A stretch of DNA of 64,000 nucleotides, taken from Agarophyton chilense (Eukaryota > Rhodophyta > Florideophyceae > Gracilariales > Gracilariaceae). Position numbers and translations under genes: made by a program. Of this stretch, positions 49,336 to 59,581 are shown piece after piece (within the stretch, counting starts at the first letter, position 1; each line of letters opens with the position of its first letter). The stretch lies in assembly GCA_030374765.1 (NCBI GenBank), contig JARGXX010000088.1:1178001-1242000 (forward strand). Direction: 5' to 3'. Under the pieces are notes generated by a model. That model saw only the letters and a list, made by a program, of their open reading frames with translations, was not told the DNA's origin and did not search any database.

Positions 49336-52300
49336 TTGGGAGTCTCCCCTGCGGGAGGGGCGTCTTCTAAGCCGGAGTTGAAGACGCCCGAGGCGCTCCA
49401 GCTTCGCTCCCCAGCTGTGACTATCCTTTCAAGGAAAACGGCTGAGACCGACGTTAACTCCGGATACTTTAGTGTCCTCCGTCGCCCGTGGATACGGTCC
49501 CGTAATCTCCGTATTCCGGATCGAGTTATGGTAATGGCCAAGCGGAATTATAAGGTATTCGCCGACTTCGGCCTGTCCAACCAGTTTATGGTTCGTCAAA
49601 TATCTGTCCTGGATACAGGAGCCGCTGCTAACTTATTTCATGTTGAATTGTTACCCCCGCTGCTCCGGGTTCAAGTTCGTACCGGTCCACGTTTGGATAT
49701 CGCCGATGCGAACAACAACCCGCTACGGACACTGGGTACAATTTCCCTCATGGTGAGGTTAGGCTCCTATCTCGTTCAGCTGGAGTTTATTGTATGCAAG
49801 TCACTTGCAGCACCAGTCATGCTGGGTTGTGACTTTTGCGACCGCTTCGTGGAAGCCATTCGTCCTCGGAATAGAACTGTGGAACTCGAAGACGGGTCTA
49901 CGATCCCAATCGTTCGTAAACCCTTACAGGGAGCAGCGCGAACACGCGTTCCTCTCCCCGTCGCGCAGGAATCTGTGAAGAAGGACCCGGTGTCTACACG
50001 GGTAAAGGTTGCGAAGTCAGTGGCTATCCCGCCAGAGACTCAGGTTTGGGTCACAGTTGTTACCAAGCAAATTGGTGTGCGTGTGCTACAACCGAACCCG
50101 TCTCTGTATACGCGGCGTCAACTCGCCCTTGCGAATGGGGTTGTCTCCGTGGAACCGGATAAACCTTTCAAGGTTTTGGTAGCCAACTTTGGAAAGACAA
50201 CGCAGCATTTGGTCAAACACCAGATCCTGGGTTCTGTTCTTCCACACCCGCATGCGGTCGTACCTACAAAGATCTCTATCGCAGAGGTCCTTGGTGTGGC
50301 GGACCCTAAGGAGGGGGAGGACACTGCCGAAACCGCGGAAGACGGTGAGCATACGACTGCAGCTCCACACGCTGAACTCTTTAAACTTCAGGAGGTTACG
50401 GCCCCTATCACAGGAGCAGATCAGACGGATCCTGTTCAGGAATTGGGAAAATGGGATCTCAACCATGTACCCGCATCTCATCGGGAGAAGCTGAGGCACA
50501 TGCTTCGTGAATCTACCCCCATGTGGGATGGTTTCCTTGGAACTATTGGGATTACAGAACACCGCATCGACTTGTTACCGAACACTCGGCCTATTGCCCA
50601 ACACCCTTACAGGGCTGGACCGAAAGCTCGGGAAGAGGAGAAATCTCAGGTGGAGAAGATGCTTAAAGCGGGCGTAATTGAACCCGCCCAGTCCGCTTGG
50701 GCCTCACCAGTGGTGTTAGTTCCGAAACTGGATGGATCGTGGCGTTTCTGCATCGATTACAGACGCCTGAACGAGGTAACCATTAAGGATGTGTACCCGA
50801 TCCCTCGGATGGACGAATACATCGACTCCCTTGGGAGCGCTACTGTTTTCTCTACCCTCGACGCCAATTCGGGCTACTGGCAAGTCCCTATTAGGGAGGA
50901 AGATCGAGACAAAACGGCGTTCGTGTGTCATCAAGGACTTTTCCGATTCCGGAGGATGCCTTTTGGGTTGACAAATGCCCCCGCAACGTTTCAACGGGCG
51001 ATAGACATTCTGTTGGCTCCCTTCAAGTGGAGGAAGTGTCTAGTGTATTTAGACGACATTATTGTCTTCTCCAACAACCTGGATGATCACCTCGAACACG
51101 TCAGGGACGTAATGAAGATACTCCGCGACGCGGGAATCACCTTGAAACTCAAGAAGTGCGAGTTTTTCACCGATTCGGTTAAATATCTGGGTCATATCAT
51201 CCGTCCCGGACAGCTTTCAATCGATGAAGTACGATTGAAATCCTTGAAGGAAGCAAAACACCCGAAAACTCAAACGGAGTTGCGATCCTTCTTAGGTCTG
51301 TGTAACGTGTATCGCCGATTCGTCCCGAACTTTGCGAATATTGCCACCCCCCTCAACAGGCTGCTGAGGAAGGGACAACCAGTCGAACTGGAATCTTTTG
51401 GCGACGCGGAAGCGTCTGCCTTCACGGCACTGGTGAATGCCGTAACATCACCGCCAATCTTGGCTCTACCCAATCCTGGGCTCCCTTACGAAGTGGACAC
51501 CGATGCTAGTGCAAACCAAGTAGGGTGTGCACTGTTCCAATCCTCTGAGAATGGTGAACGTCACCCTATTGGGTACTGGTCACGTTCCCTGAATGTCCAT
51601 GAAAGGAACTACTCGGTCTCCGAGAAAGAATGTTTAGCCGTTGTGTGGGCCTTAGCTACACTTCGCCCCTATCTGATGGGTACTCGTTTCAAAGTCCATA
51701 CGGACCACGCATGCTTGCGTTGGGTCCTGGAGATATCCGAACCCTCGGGCCGCCTTATGCGCTGGCGTCTCCGACTGTCGGAATTCGACTTTGAGATCCT
51801 GTACAAGAAAGGGAAGCTGAACACTCAGGCTGATGCACTATCCCGCTTGGGAACCACAGCGGAAACGGACCCCTACGAGGACGATGACATCCCATGCTTT
51901 ATGGAATCGGACCTCGAGGGAGGAGCTCAACCGCTGACGGATGATGTTTGTGACGATATACTCGTCAACAAGAGTCTGGATTCGCCGACCGGCTCTTTTA
52001 TACCTATCTCTCCAGAGGAGATGATACGCGAGCAACAGCTCGACCCATTCTGTATACGGATTCGGGCTCGCCTCAACGGAGGATTTCAGTTACCTTTCGA
52101 GGACGACGATCAGGGTTACCTAATCAGGACCGTTGGACCTCGCCCGAGGATGGTGGTGCCGCACACCCTACAACAGAGGGTATTACACCTCACTCCCTAT
52201 GTGAAGGTTGGCGCCCACCCCGGGGGAAGAAAACTGTACCTCACGTTGAGAAGGGACTTTTACTGGCCGGCAATGGCATTCGATTGTTACGCCGTCAGAC

Positions 52301-53868
52301 GGTCCTGCGCCAATTGCGCCAAGAATGACGTCAAACTTCGGAAGCACTCTAAGAAGTTGACGCTGTTCCCGGCACGGGCTCCACTGGAATTCGTGGCCAT
52401 AGACATCCTAGGGGAGTTTATCAGGACGCTCCGAGGTCATCGGTATCTGCTTGTCATTTCTGACAGATTCTCTAAGTTAACGAGAACTGTGCCGCTGAAG
52501 CGGATCACCGCCGCTACCGTCGCACAAGCGTTTGTGACCCATTGGGTGTTCGTATATGGACCGCCGGTGCAGTTGTTATCCGACAACGGAGGGCAATTCG
52601 CATCAAAGTTCTTTCAGAATGTATGTCGAATCCTTGATGTAACGAATTTATTTGTTACTACGTATCACCCTCAGGGGAATGGCCAGGTGGAGAGGTTTAA
52701 CCGCACGATACTCAACGCTTTGAGATCGTATGTTGCGGATCACCCCAAAAATTGGGACTTGTACACAGACGCTATCACGTATGCATACAACACCCAGGTA
52801 CATCGGGTTACATCGCTATCCCCATTCGAACTGGTACTGTCGAGGACACCGCCGCCGGTCGCCATCGAGGCTCAACTGACGCTGTCGACGTACCCGTCAC
52901 CGGGATTGTACCGAGAAGCCTGGAAGGAGTGGCTTACGAAGATGGTACCGATAGCCCGGAAAGCAATGAACAAAGCTCAACGCGCCTACAAGAAGGACTT
53001 TCACAATCGGGTTCGCAAACCTCTACCTCAGGTGGAGCCCGACGACTTCGTCTTCCTTCGAAAGGAATACTACAATCCTGAAAAGGAACGTAGGCACAAG
53101 CTTTCGCCAATTGTGGACGGACCCTCTCGTGTGGTTTCTGTAGACCCGGACACGGTGGTATTGGATATCTCTAACCGCCACGAACGGATCTCCAGAGACC
53201 GCATCACACGAGCGCCCAACCCAAATGTGGAAGTGGTGTCGGCACCAACGCCCTCCACAGGGGATGATTCAACTGGAGTTAACCCGTCAGGCAGAGATTC
53301 GAACACCCGCCCCGTTATACTTCCGCACACGGAACGTGGTTTAACCGACCTACCGGAAACTTCGGATACTCCCGAACCTGGGCCCGCTCCCTCAAGGGCC
53401 CAGTCAACAAACTCTTACAGAGTTACTCCCCCACCGGAGGTAATCAAGCCTCCTCGCTCTCCGCCTAAGGAGGGGGAGGAGGACTTAGTTCCTTCGCAGG
53501 ACGATGTTTCGGCGTCAGCCAGTCGCCCTAACAGGGAATCTAGTTCTCACAGTGAGACGGCGAGCCCGACCGAGCCAGCGACAGAGAAATCACAACCCCA
53601 GCGTATGGGTAGCGCCATCACCGCGGACCCAGCCGAGCACGACGTCAGAAAAGATGACGAAACCCCGCCTAGGGAGAGACGTGTGGAGAACTCCGCACCC
53701 GGAACGCCTACAGAGCCGACGATCACCCGCCGCCGCGGACGAGACACTGAGGTGTCGCACACTCAAACCCCGCTTTCTCGGGAACGAGCTGTGTCAGTGG
53801 ACCCGCACGGGGAAGATCTCGACGACGAGGTTGACCAAATTTGGCTCTCCGTTATGGAATGGGAATAG
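49336..53868 (+). CDS. pol polyprotein of Ty3/gypsy element
   Basis: About 1,510 codons. In order: aspartic protease (VLDTGAAANLF, near residue 90), reverse transcriptase (FCIDYRRLNEVTIKDVYPIP and the YLDD box in LVYLDDIIVFS), RNase H (VDTDASANQVGCALF, YSVSEKECLAVVWAL, then HTDHACLRW), an integrase with zinc-binding HHCC region, and the core residues in FVAIDILGEF, LLSDNGGQF and the HPQGNGQVERFNR block. The C-terminal tail after about 1,250 is Pro/Thr/Ser-rich and acidic and contains no chromodomain. The frame is open; no ATG opens it, consistent with expression from gag. Confidence 0.92.
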   Translation: MGVSPAGGASSKPELKTPEALQLRSPAVTILSRKTAETDVNSGYFSVLRRPWIRSRNLRIPDRVMVMAKRNYKVFADFGLSNQFMVRQISVLDTGAAANLFHVELLPPLLRVQVRTGPRLDIADANNNPLRTLGTISLMVRLGSYLVQLEFIVCKSLAAPVMLGCDFCDRFVEAIRPRNRTVELEDGSTIPIVRKPLQGAARTRVPLPVAQESVKKDPVSTRVKVAKSVAIPPETQVWVTVVTKQIGVRVLQPNPSLYTRRQLALANGVVSVEPDKPFKVLVANFGKTTQHLVKHQILGSVLPHPHAVVPTKISIAEVLGVADPKEGEDTAETAEDGEHTTAAPHAELFKLQEVTAPITGADQTDPVQELGKWDLNHVPASHREKLRHMLRESTPMWDGFLGTIGITEHRIDLLPNTRPIAQHPYRAGPKAREEEKSQVEKMLKAGVIEPAQSAWASPVVLVPKLDGSWRFCIDYRRLNEVTIKDVYPIPRMDEYIDSLGSATVFSTLDANSGYWQVPIREEDRDKTAFVCHQGLFRFRRMPFGLTNAPATFQRAIDILLAPFKWRKCLVYLDDIIVFSNNLDDHLEHVRDVMKILRDAGITLKLKKCEFFTDSVKYLGHIIRPGQLSIDEVRLKSLKEAKHPKTQTELRSFLGLCNVYRRFVPNFANIATPLNRLLRKGQPVELESFGDAEASAFTALVNAVTSPPILALPNPGLPYEVDTDASANQVGCALFQSSENGERHPIGYWSRSLNVHERNYSVSEKECLAVVWALATLRPYLMGTRFKVHTDHACLRWVLEISEPSGRLMRWRLRLSEFDFEILYKKGKLNTQADALSRLGTTAETDPYEDDDIPCFMESDLEGGAQPLTDDVCDDILVNKSLDSPTGSFIPISPEEMIREQQLDPFCIRIRARLNGGFQLPFEDDDQGYLIRTVGPRPRMVVPHTLQQRVLHLTPYVKVGAHPGGRKLYLTLRRDFYWPAMAFDCYAVRRSCANCAKNDVKLRKHSKKLTLFPARAPLEFVAIDILGEFIRTLRGHRYLLVISDRFSKLTRTVPLKRITAATVAQAFVTHWVFVYGPPVQLLSDNGGQFASKFFQNVCRILDVTNLFVTTYHPQGNGQVERFNRTILNALRSYVADHPKNWDLYTDAITYAYNTQVHRVTSLSPFELVLSRTPPPVAIEAQLTLSTYPSPGLYREAWKEWLTKMVPIARKAMNKAQRAYKKDFHNRVRKPLPQVEPDDFVFLRKEYYNPEKERRHKLSPIVDGPSRVVSVDPDTVVLDISNRHERISRDRITRAPNPNVEVVSAPTPSTGDDSTGVNPSGRDSNTRPVILPHTERGLTDLPETSDTPEPGPAPSRAQSTNSYRVTPPPEVIKPPRSPPKEGEEDLVPSQDDVSASASRPNRESSSHSETASPTEPATEKSQPQRMGSAITADPAEHDVRKDDETPPRERRVENSAPGTPTEPTITRRRGRDTEVSHTQTPLSRERAVSVDPHGEDLDDEVDQIWLSVMEWE

Positions 53869-53959
53869 GAACTCCTATGGAGACACTGGAACCTTCAGGA
53901 ATGGGAAAGAAATGAGTGAGACCCGTCGGGGACAGCTCAGGAGAGTGCTAGCGCGTGTA

Positions 53960-54140
53960 GAAAGCGCCACCTCACATCCGCTTGCGGAGTGGCAACCGGC
54001 GCCCGCGCATTTATGTGGCACACGTCGAATGGCACCGAGCCAATCAAAAGGCTCTGACGACCAACCGTCGCGCCAACCGCCTCACCGAGCCAATCAAAAG
54101 GCTCTGACCACCAACCGTCGCGCAAACCGCCTCCGTCGCA
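53960..54140. repeat. two tandem 50-bp units in the element's 3' spacer
   Basis: Units at 54033-54082 and 54083-54132 share ACCGAGCCAATCAAAAGGCT and an AACCGTCGCGC segment with few differences. Just upstream, about 35 bp near 53974-54009 (TCCGCTTGCGGAGTGGCAAC) recurs with small changes at about 55249-55285, inside the antisense block. Confidence 0.8.
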
Positions 54141-54417
54141 CGGCGCGTTGCACAAGAGCATCCTTCGTCCCCGTAGGTCGGGTTGACGTTGAAGTCTTAC
54201 CCCCCTGAGATTGGAGACGCTACCGCGTCGCGGTTTCTCAACAGTCACGAAATCTAAGAACACCGTTGTTATCGGGAAGATCTCCGCTTTAAAGAGAACT
54301 CACAACTGGGCCGTTTTAACTCCGTAGACGGAAGTTACAACGTAGCCCAAAGGCCACTCGGCGCCGTTTGGACGAAGTGCTGAGACTCGCTCGCAACACG
54401 GAAAAGAACCCACCGGG

Positions 54418-54708
54418 GTGTGTCTAGACCCTACGTTGACACCCTCAAGGGAACTAGAGCGTTCCAAGATGGAAGAGAAGCCCGAACAGGGAAAAGTGTA
54501 CCCGCAGGAATTCGTTATCCATCGCATCGTGCGTCACATCTACACCCCCGAGGGAGAAGTTCGCTACCAAGTCCGATGGTACGGATTCTCGCCTGAGGAG
54601 GATACAGGGGAACCCATTGAGCACCCTCCGAGGTCTAAGGTTTTATCCTATCACCGACGCGTTCGGGTAACCTTGCCTCCAAATCTGGATCCTGCCCAAG
54701 TCGGGTAA
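54418..54708 (+). CDS. separate chromodomain ORF of the Ty3/gypsy element
   Basis: 96 codons, with an ATG at 54469 inside the frame. The core PQEFVIHRIVRH, VRYQVRWYGFSPEED and EPIEHPPRSKVLSYHRR follow the chromodomain pattern found at the end of chromovirus integrases, where it guides insertion to marked chromatin. Here it lies about 0.6 kb after the pol stop instead of being fused to the integrase. Confidence 0.75.
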   Translation: MCLDPTLTPSRELERSKMEEKPEQGKVYPQEFVIHRIVRHIYTPEGEVRYQVRWYGFSPEEDTGEPIEHPPRSKVLSYHRRVRVTLPPNLDPAQVG

Positions 54709-54869
54709 ACCACCACGGGAACTTGTGTGGATGCGACCTCGAAGTGAGGAAGATGTTGAACCTCTGAAGAGTAATTGAGGAGAGTATCCCGAAGAACACG
54801 TATTGAGAGGGAATGTCTACTGGCCCTCGGCCTAGCGCCATTAACCGGGGAACACAACACCGGTTATCG

Positions 54870-55045
54870 GGACAGTTTATAATGAAAAAGGAAAAGAAGA
54901 CCCACGAAGTGCAGAAGAAGATTAAGAAGAAGATTGGACCCTAGGAAGGGAAGAAGATGAAGAAGAAGATGAAGAAGATCCTAAGAAGGAAGAACAAGAG
55001 AAGTAGAAGTTAAGATCCTAGGAAGGAAGAAGAAAGGAAGTTATG
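54870..55045. repeat. AAG/AAGAAGAT purine-rich low-complexity tract
   Basis: Imperfect GAAGAAGAT repeats with GGATCCTAGGAAGG-like blocks, all purine-rich on the forward strand. It lies between the chromodomain ORF and the antisense block. It could act as a second internal polypurine tract, though that is speculation. Confidence 0.7.
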
Positions 55046-55107
55046 CAAATATCAGAAGTTTACTATTGTCGCCAAGCTATGGACTCCACAATTGCCTGAA
55101 GGCGGAA

Positions 55108-56964
55108 CTATGGAAAGCCCGAGGAGGGACCCGCCCCACCGTTGGGATTCTGACTCTGATGGTACGCCGAGGCGAAAGCCAACATCTGGCTCACATCCGT
55201 CATACCCGGGGGAATCGGAATGCCCGCGTTCACGAGGCCTTGTCGCACACTATCCGCTTGCGAAGTGGCAACCGGCGCCTGCGCAAGGGTGTTCACACCC
55301 CACCCGGGGGGAACAGATGGACCGCCACCGGATGCATTCGCCGCCGCAGCCGAGGTCGTTCCCACTGGTTGGAAGGGTGCAGATGGCTCCACAGGGAGTA
55401 CTCCACTAGGAGCTGGCATGTCGTTATCCAACGCTGGATCGTCCAGGTCTACTGGAGGCTCGTGCTCGTAATCGTCGGTATAAATGAACCCCGTTGGGTG
55501 TCCCACCGGCATCGGTCGAGGCGAGTCAATCAGCGCCCGTGCTTGCCCCGCGCTGATGCGAACCCCTTCGAAGGGATTGTAATAGACTCAGTTACCGGAG
55601 CCCGTATCGTATCGGCCAGGAGACTTGTCTCGCGCGGATCCTTCCCTTGCGGGCTGATTTTCCACTGGAACTCGATCCCATTGGGTGTTGTCGATCACGT
55701 CCAAGATTGGATACAGGTCCTGCACGTTGCTGACCGAACCCAACCCTGGGACAAGGTCGATCTGACGCATGATGGTCCGTAGCATCAGAGGAATATACCA
55801 GATACGGAAATGGTCATGAGCATCCCAGAGGAGGTGCGCCACTACGCGGGTTGCCCACTCGGCTGCAACGAGGGCCCAGTATCCGGAGTTCGGGTTGTGC
55901 ATCAAACGAGACCCGATATAGTAGATGCACGGGAGCAGTTCAGCAAAGCACCCTCCACGGACCTCGACCTTACTCCACCAAGCTGGAAGGGGCACGAACC
56001 GCCCAACCTTCGCCGTGTTACGGATACGCTCCAGTTCCACGTGAGGATATGGGACCAGGAACCCGAAACGGGAGCGCGAGCGGCGCTCGAAGCGCACGCG
56101 TCGATCGAACCCATACTCGGTAAACTGCCGTTGAAGGTACCTGAATTCAGCCCGAAGGATGGGACGACTCCATTGGAGCATATCTTCTCGGAGAGGAAAA
56201 CCAGGTCCGCGGAACTCGGCTTCGGGAACGGCTGCCAGGTTATCCCCGTAGGAGACCTCACCGTACGTGCGGTAATAGGCGACATCGAACCCTTACTCCG
56301 GGGGAACCAGATGGTCAAAGCGTGACCTCTCCAATCGCTGGTAGGCCAGAGCCGCCATCGCTGCGCGCGCCTTGTCCAGGGACTCCCCGCGACTGCGGTA
56401 TAGATACTGAGGCTCTATGGCTACCGGCGCCCTCCAATCGGGAGAACTTACAACCCCGACAGGTAGGCCACCCGGCAATAAGCCGTCCTCCACGTAGGAG
56501 TCGATGAGCTCATCGTCGCGAACCGCTGTCGGATGAAACCACGGAGCGCGGGAATATATCACCGGATCGGTAAGGGGACACCACCTTCGAAAGGATTCGT
56601 CTGAGATCAGACCTCTGGAGTTTGCTACCAAGGGCATCGCATGAGCGGAGTTCCACGCCACCGCATTAATGTCCAAATCCTCCTGAGGATGTCGATTGCT
56701 CGCCGAGGCGGAAGGTTCGGTACCTGACGGAGCCGCATCCAAACCGGAGAAATATCCACCCTGCTGGGGAGTTTCGTTGTCCGCCGGCGCGGAGGCCGAC
56801 GGCCCCGAGAGTGGGTTGATGACGTATGGGTTCATTCCCTTGAGAGGGCTGGTTGAGACCGCTGTTGCGAGGAGTTGCTTATCGCCGAAAGTCGGAGGAG
56901 TAGAAGAAAATTGTACCGATGTGCCGGTTTTGTGGCGATCCCCAGAAGTGGTGAAGGACCCCAT
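55108..56964 (-). other. antisense coding block within the Ty3/gypsy element
   Basis: Three open reverse-strand segments, at about 56964-56293 (223 codons, ATG start), 56181-55588 (197 codons) and 55512-55108 (134 codons), fill the space between the chromodomain ORF and the 3' LTR. The first has protein-like composition with PDWRAPVAIEPQYLYRSRG and ALAYQRLERSRFDHLVPPE. The second is rich in Trp, Arg and Tyr. The third is Pro/Ser/Ala-rich. I recognise no domain. Some Ty3/gypsy lineages of plants carry extra antisense ORFs near the 3' LTR, but whether this is related is unknown. It could be one spliced gene, separate genes, or a captured or nested fragment. Confidence 0.5.
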
Positions 56965-57045
56965 TGGGAGAGCAGTCTATATAGTGACCGGAAAGCGAGA
57001 CACTCGCGGCTCGGAATGTTCTTCCTCGTCTTAAGGAGGGGGAGG

Positions 57046-57943
57046 TGTAGAGCAACGCCCAGTTAGGAGAAACCTGAAGATGCAACTCATAGAATGAGGA
57101 CTGAACCCTCCGAGGGTTATGAGTATGATCCCCTCTAAGGTGTGCTGAGGTGGCACTGTTTTCTTAAGTAAAAATTCGGATGGCCCATGGTTGGATTGGC
57201 CCCGTGATACACGTGGCTTAATTTTGGCACCGATTTTTCGGATATTTGTTAGAACGTTGGATTTTTGGGCCCTGGCAGTGGGATCTCCACGTGTATGGCC
57301 CTGAGCAGGTGTGCACTACTGTAGAGTTTAGTTAGTGGGCCCTAGTTAGGGAGACGAGATCTGACAGTCCGAGCTCAGAGTAAATGGTAACCAAGGTTAG
57401 GCTTCGATACCTTTAGAGGTTCTTCGTCGCCATCGTTTCGGCCTTACAACCCGGAACGGGCTCTGGTTAGCAACGCCTGCGTAGGGACACGACTCCACTT
57501 GGAGAGTGCCCACGTTTGGGTTCCGTGAAACCACCCCCTTGGGACCGCTCAGACGACCTGCGTGCACGATACCCCGTGGGGGTTCTGCTTACTTGTTTCG
57601 TGCTTTTTGTGTTTCCTTTCGAGGACAGGTTTTCGCCCCTGTATTGGGTTTCTTTTGTTGTTTCGCCCCTTTTCTGGTTCTCGGGTCCGGTGCCTGTTAG
57701 TGCCCGACCCTGGCCCCGTTTTTCCTCTTCGCCAGATTTTCCCCATTCTTTGGGATACCCATACCCATTCCCGATCCAACGGTTTCTACCCCTCACCTCC
57801 GTCGGTACTGCCGGAATCCCCCGTGGGAGTTACACCCCACACTACGGGTGGAACGGAGGGCTCTGTCTCTGAGTCTGCCTCCCCCAGGGAGCAAGGCTTC
57901 GAACACCTTGAGAGCACTTCCCGTCGCCGGGTTTTGCTCCACA
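57046..57943 (+). repeat. 3' LTR of Ty3/gypsy element
   Basis: About 898 bp, directly after the polypurine tract, with the same ends as the 5' LTR. It is shorter than the 5' copy, mainly through one indel near its beginning. Confidence 0.9.
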
Positions 57944-58049
57944 AAAAGCATTACAAAAAAACAAAAAATAAATGCAACACGAAACGATGCATATTAAAAT
58001 GTAGAAAAAAAATGAACGGTAGCAAAAGGATCATCTGAAGATGAGAGTA

Positions 58050-59581
58050 CAGTGACCGAAATTAGAATAGAACACCCCCACATTTTTTATGTCTCTCGAC
58101 TTCCCAGGGAGTGTTTCAATTGAGAGGCGGTCGACTTAGAAAACCAATAAAACAGGTATATGAAAATGTGTCCTATATTTTCAGGGCTACTTTTTTCTCA
58201 AGAAAACAAGAAAACGCTACTGTAGACTGAAAATTTGAATAAAACAAGTAACACTAATTCATTTATAGCATGCTGAAACACAACGTTATTAGCTCGTTTT
58301 CTTTCCACCGCTTTCTAGCATCTGTGAGCAACGCTTCTCAATAGATTCCAATATATTATACTTCAAAGTTCGACCTAATGTCCCCAATTTTTCAACAGTT
58401 GCGGTTTAAAGCTTTTTACATAAAAAACTGCCTCGCATTTACGTTAACTGCACAAGATGAAACCTCTTATACCTTTCCAATGGGGTTTAAATCAGAGCTG
58501 CATGCAGGCCACTCCATAACCTCAATTCGTCTAAAACCAAAGCACTCTTTCGTATAAATAGAACGGTGAATACCATTAGTGTCCTGCCTAAATACCCAAC
58601 ATTCTCTGTAGATCTCTAAAGATATCGGTACCTAAGTGTTCTCTTAAGTGCTGCAGTGCTTCTTAGAATACTTATTTTAAACTGGAAGAGCTAGATCACT
58701 GTATCCCTTTTCACATAAAAGCTCCCAAAACAATTAGTTCTCCTTTTTTACGAGCTTTTTTTAATAAATGACCTTTTTCCTTACTTGGATCTTGAATATT
58801 GTAGTGATAGCAGTCTAATCCATCTACATTAGATTTTTTCTCAACGAAAAATATAGCTTTAGACCACTTTGCTAAAGATAAAGCATAATCTATTCAAACC
58901 CAATTAAGCCTTGCTTAAACGTTTCTGAGCGTCATTTTTGGTGCTTTTGTGGTCTTCATATACTTCATGTTAGAAGAAAATGATAATATCTGCTACAACC
59001 GACGACAAGTCATAGGTAAATTAAGATTATGTTTTCGTTGGGATGCAGAATGCTGTTTTTTGCTTCTTGTAGGAGAACACGATTTGATTTCTGGGATACC
59101 GTGCGAGTTTTTGGTATTAAACGTCTTTCTCTACTTTTTTGGTTTTGAAGATAGGTTGAGATATCTGAACGACTTATTCTTGTTTTGTGGACAATTTTAT
59201 TGAAAGAATTGTTTTTTAATAAAACTTGAATTTATCCCTTTTCTTCTGAAGTTAAGCACAATTTTCTTCGCATTTATGTTGATTGAGAAGATTGATAGGG
59301 AAAAAAAGAGGTTGAATAAGCTTTCATAATGTTTTACGCCTCTTTACACAATTAAAATTGGAGTATTACAATCTTTGTAATCTTTTATTCTATTCTAAGT
59401 TCCTAGTTTAAGTAACCGTTTCGAATTAATTTCTGTAAAGATTATGTCATTTGTTTTCATTTTGTGACTGTTTATTTGGGTCATAATACTGTAGCTTATG
59501 GCATTTCTGACTGGCCAAACTCATAAATAGACCATGAAAATTGAAGTAAACGGAGGTTTGCTATCCTAATTTCGGCCACTG
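58050..59581 (-). mobile_element. decayed Tc1/mariner DNA transposon with 21-bp inverted repeats
   Basis: About 1.53 kb, the usual size for Tc1/mariner. The left end CAGTGACCGAAATTAGAATAG and, inverted, the right end CAGTGGCCGAAATTAGGATAG differ at two of 21 positions. A TA dinucleotide precedes the left end and CA follows the right end, so the target TA is partly lost. The reverse strand between them holds transposase remains in several frames: a Tc3-like helix-turn-helix part near 59160-59000, KAIFFVEKKSNVDGLDCYHY and GELIVLGAFM near 58870-58720, and then the second catalytic region CWVFRQDTNGIHRSIY with MEWPACSSDLNPI (58600-58480), and a final ARKRWKENELIT near 58310. Stops and shifts interrupt it throughout, so it is dead. 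Confidence 0.85.

Larger units (their letters stand above)
46163..57943 (+). mobile_element. Ty3/gypsy LTR retrotransposon, nearly whole
   Basis: An 11.8-kb element bounded by direct repeats of about 0.9 kb that start TGTAGAGCAA and end GCTCCACA. Inside, in order: leader, gag, pol (protease, reverse transcriptase, RNase H, integrase), a spacer with small repeats, a separate chromodomain ORF, an AAG-rich tract, a reverse-strand coding block, a polypurine tract (AAGGAGGGGGAGG), then the 3' LTR. Order RT-RNase H-integrase marks Ty3/gypsy. The two LTRs differ by roughly 30 mismatches plus one indel of about 15 bp in my by-eye comparison, so insertion is fairly recent but not fresh. The gag and pol frames are long and open. 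The 5-bp flanks on the two sides do not match. It looks whole or nearly so in its main ORFs. Confidence 0.92.

Noticed and set aside
53280-53310. tRNA B-box-like sequence on the reverse strand (GTTCGAATC)
   Set aside because: It lies inside pol, has no matching A-box or acceptor stem around it, and is explained by the coding sequence.
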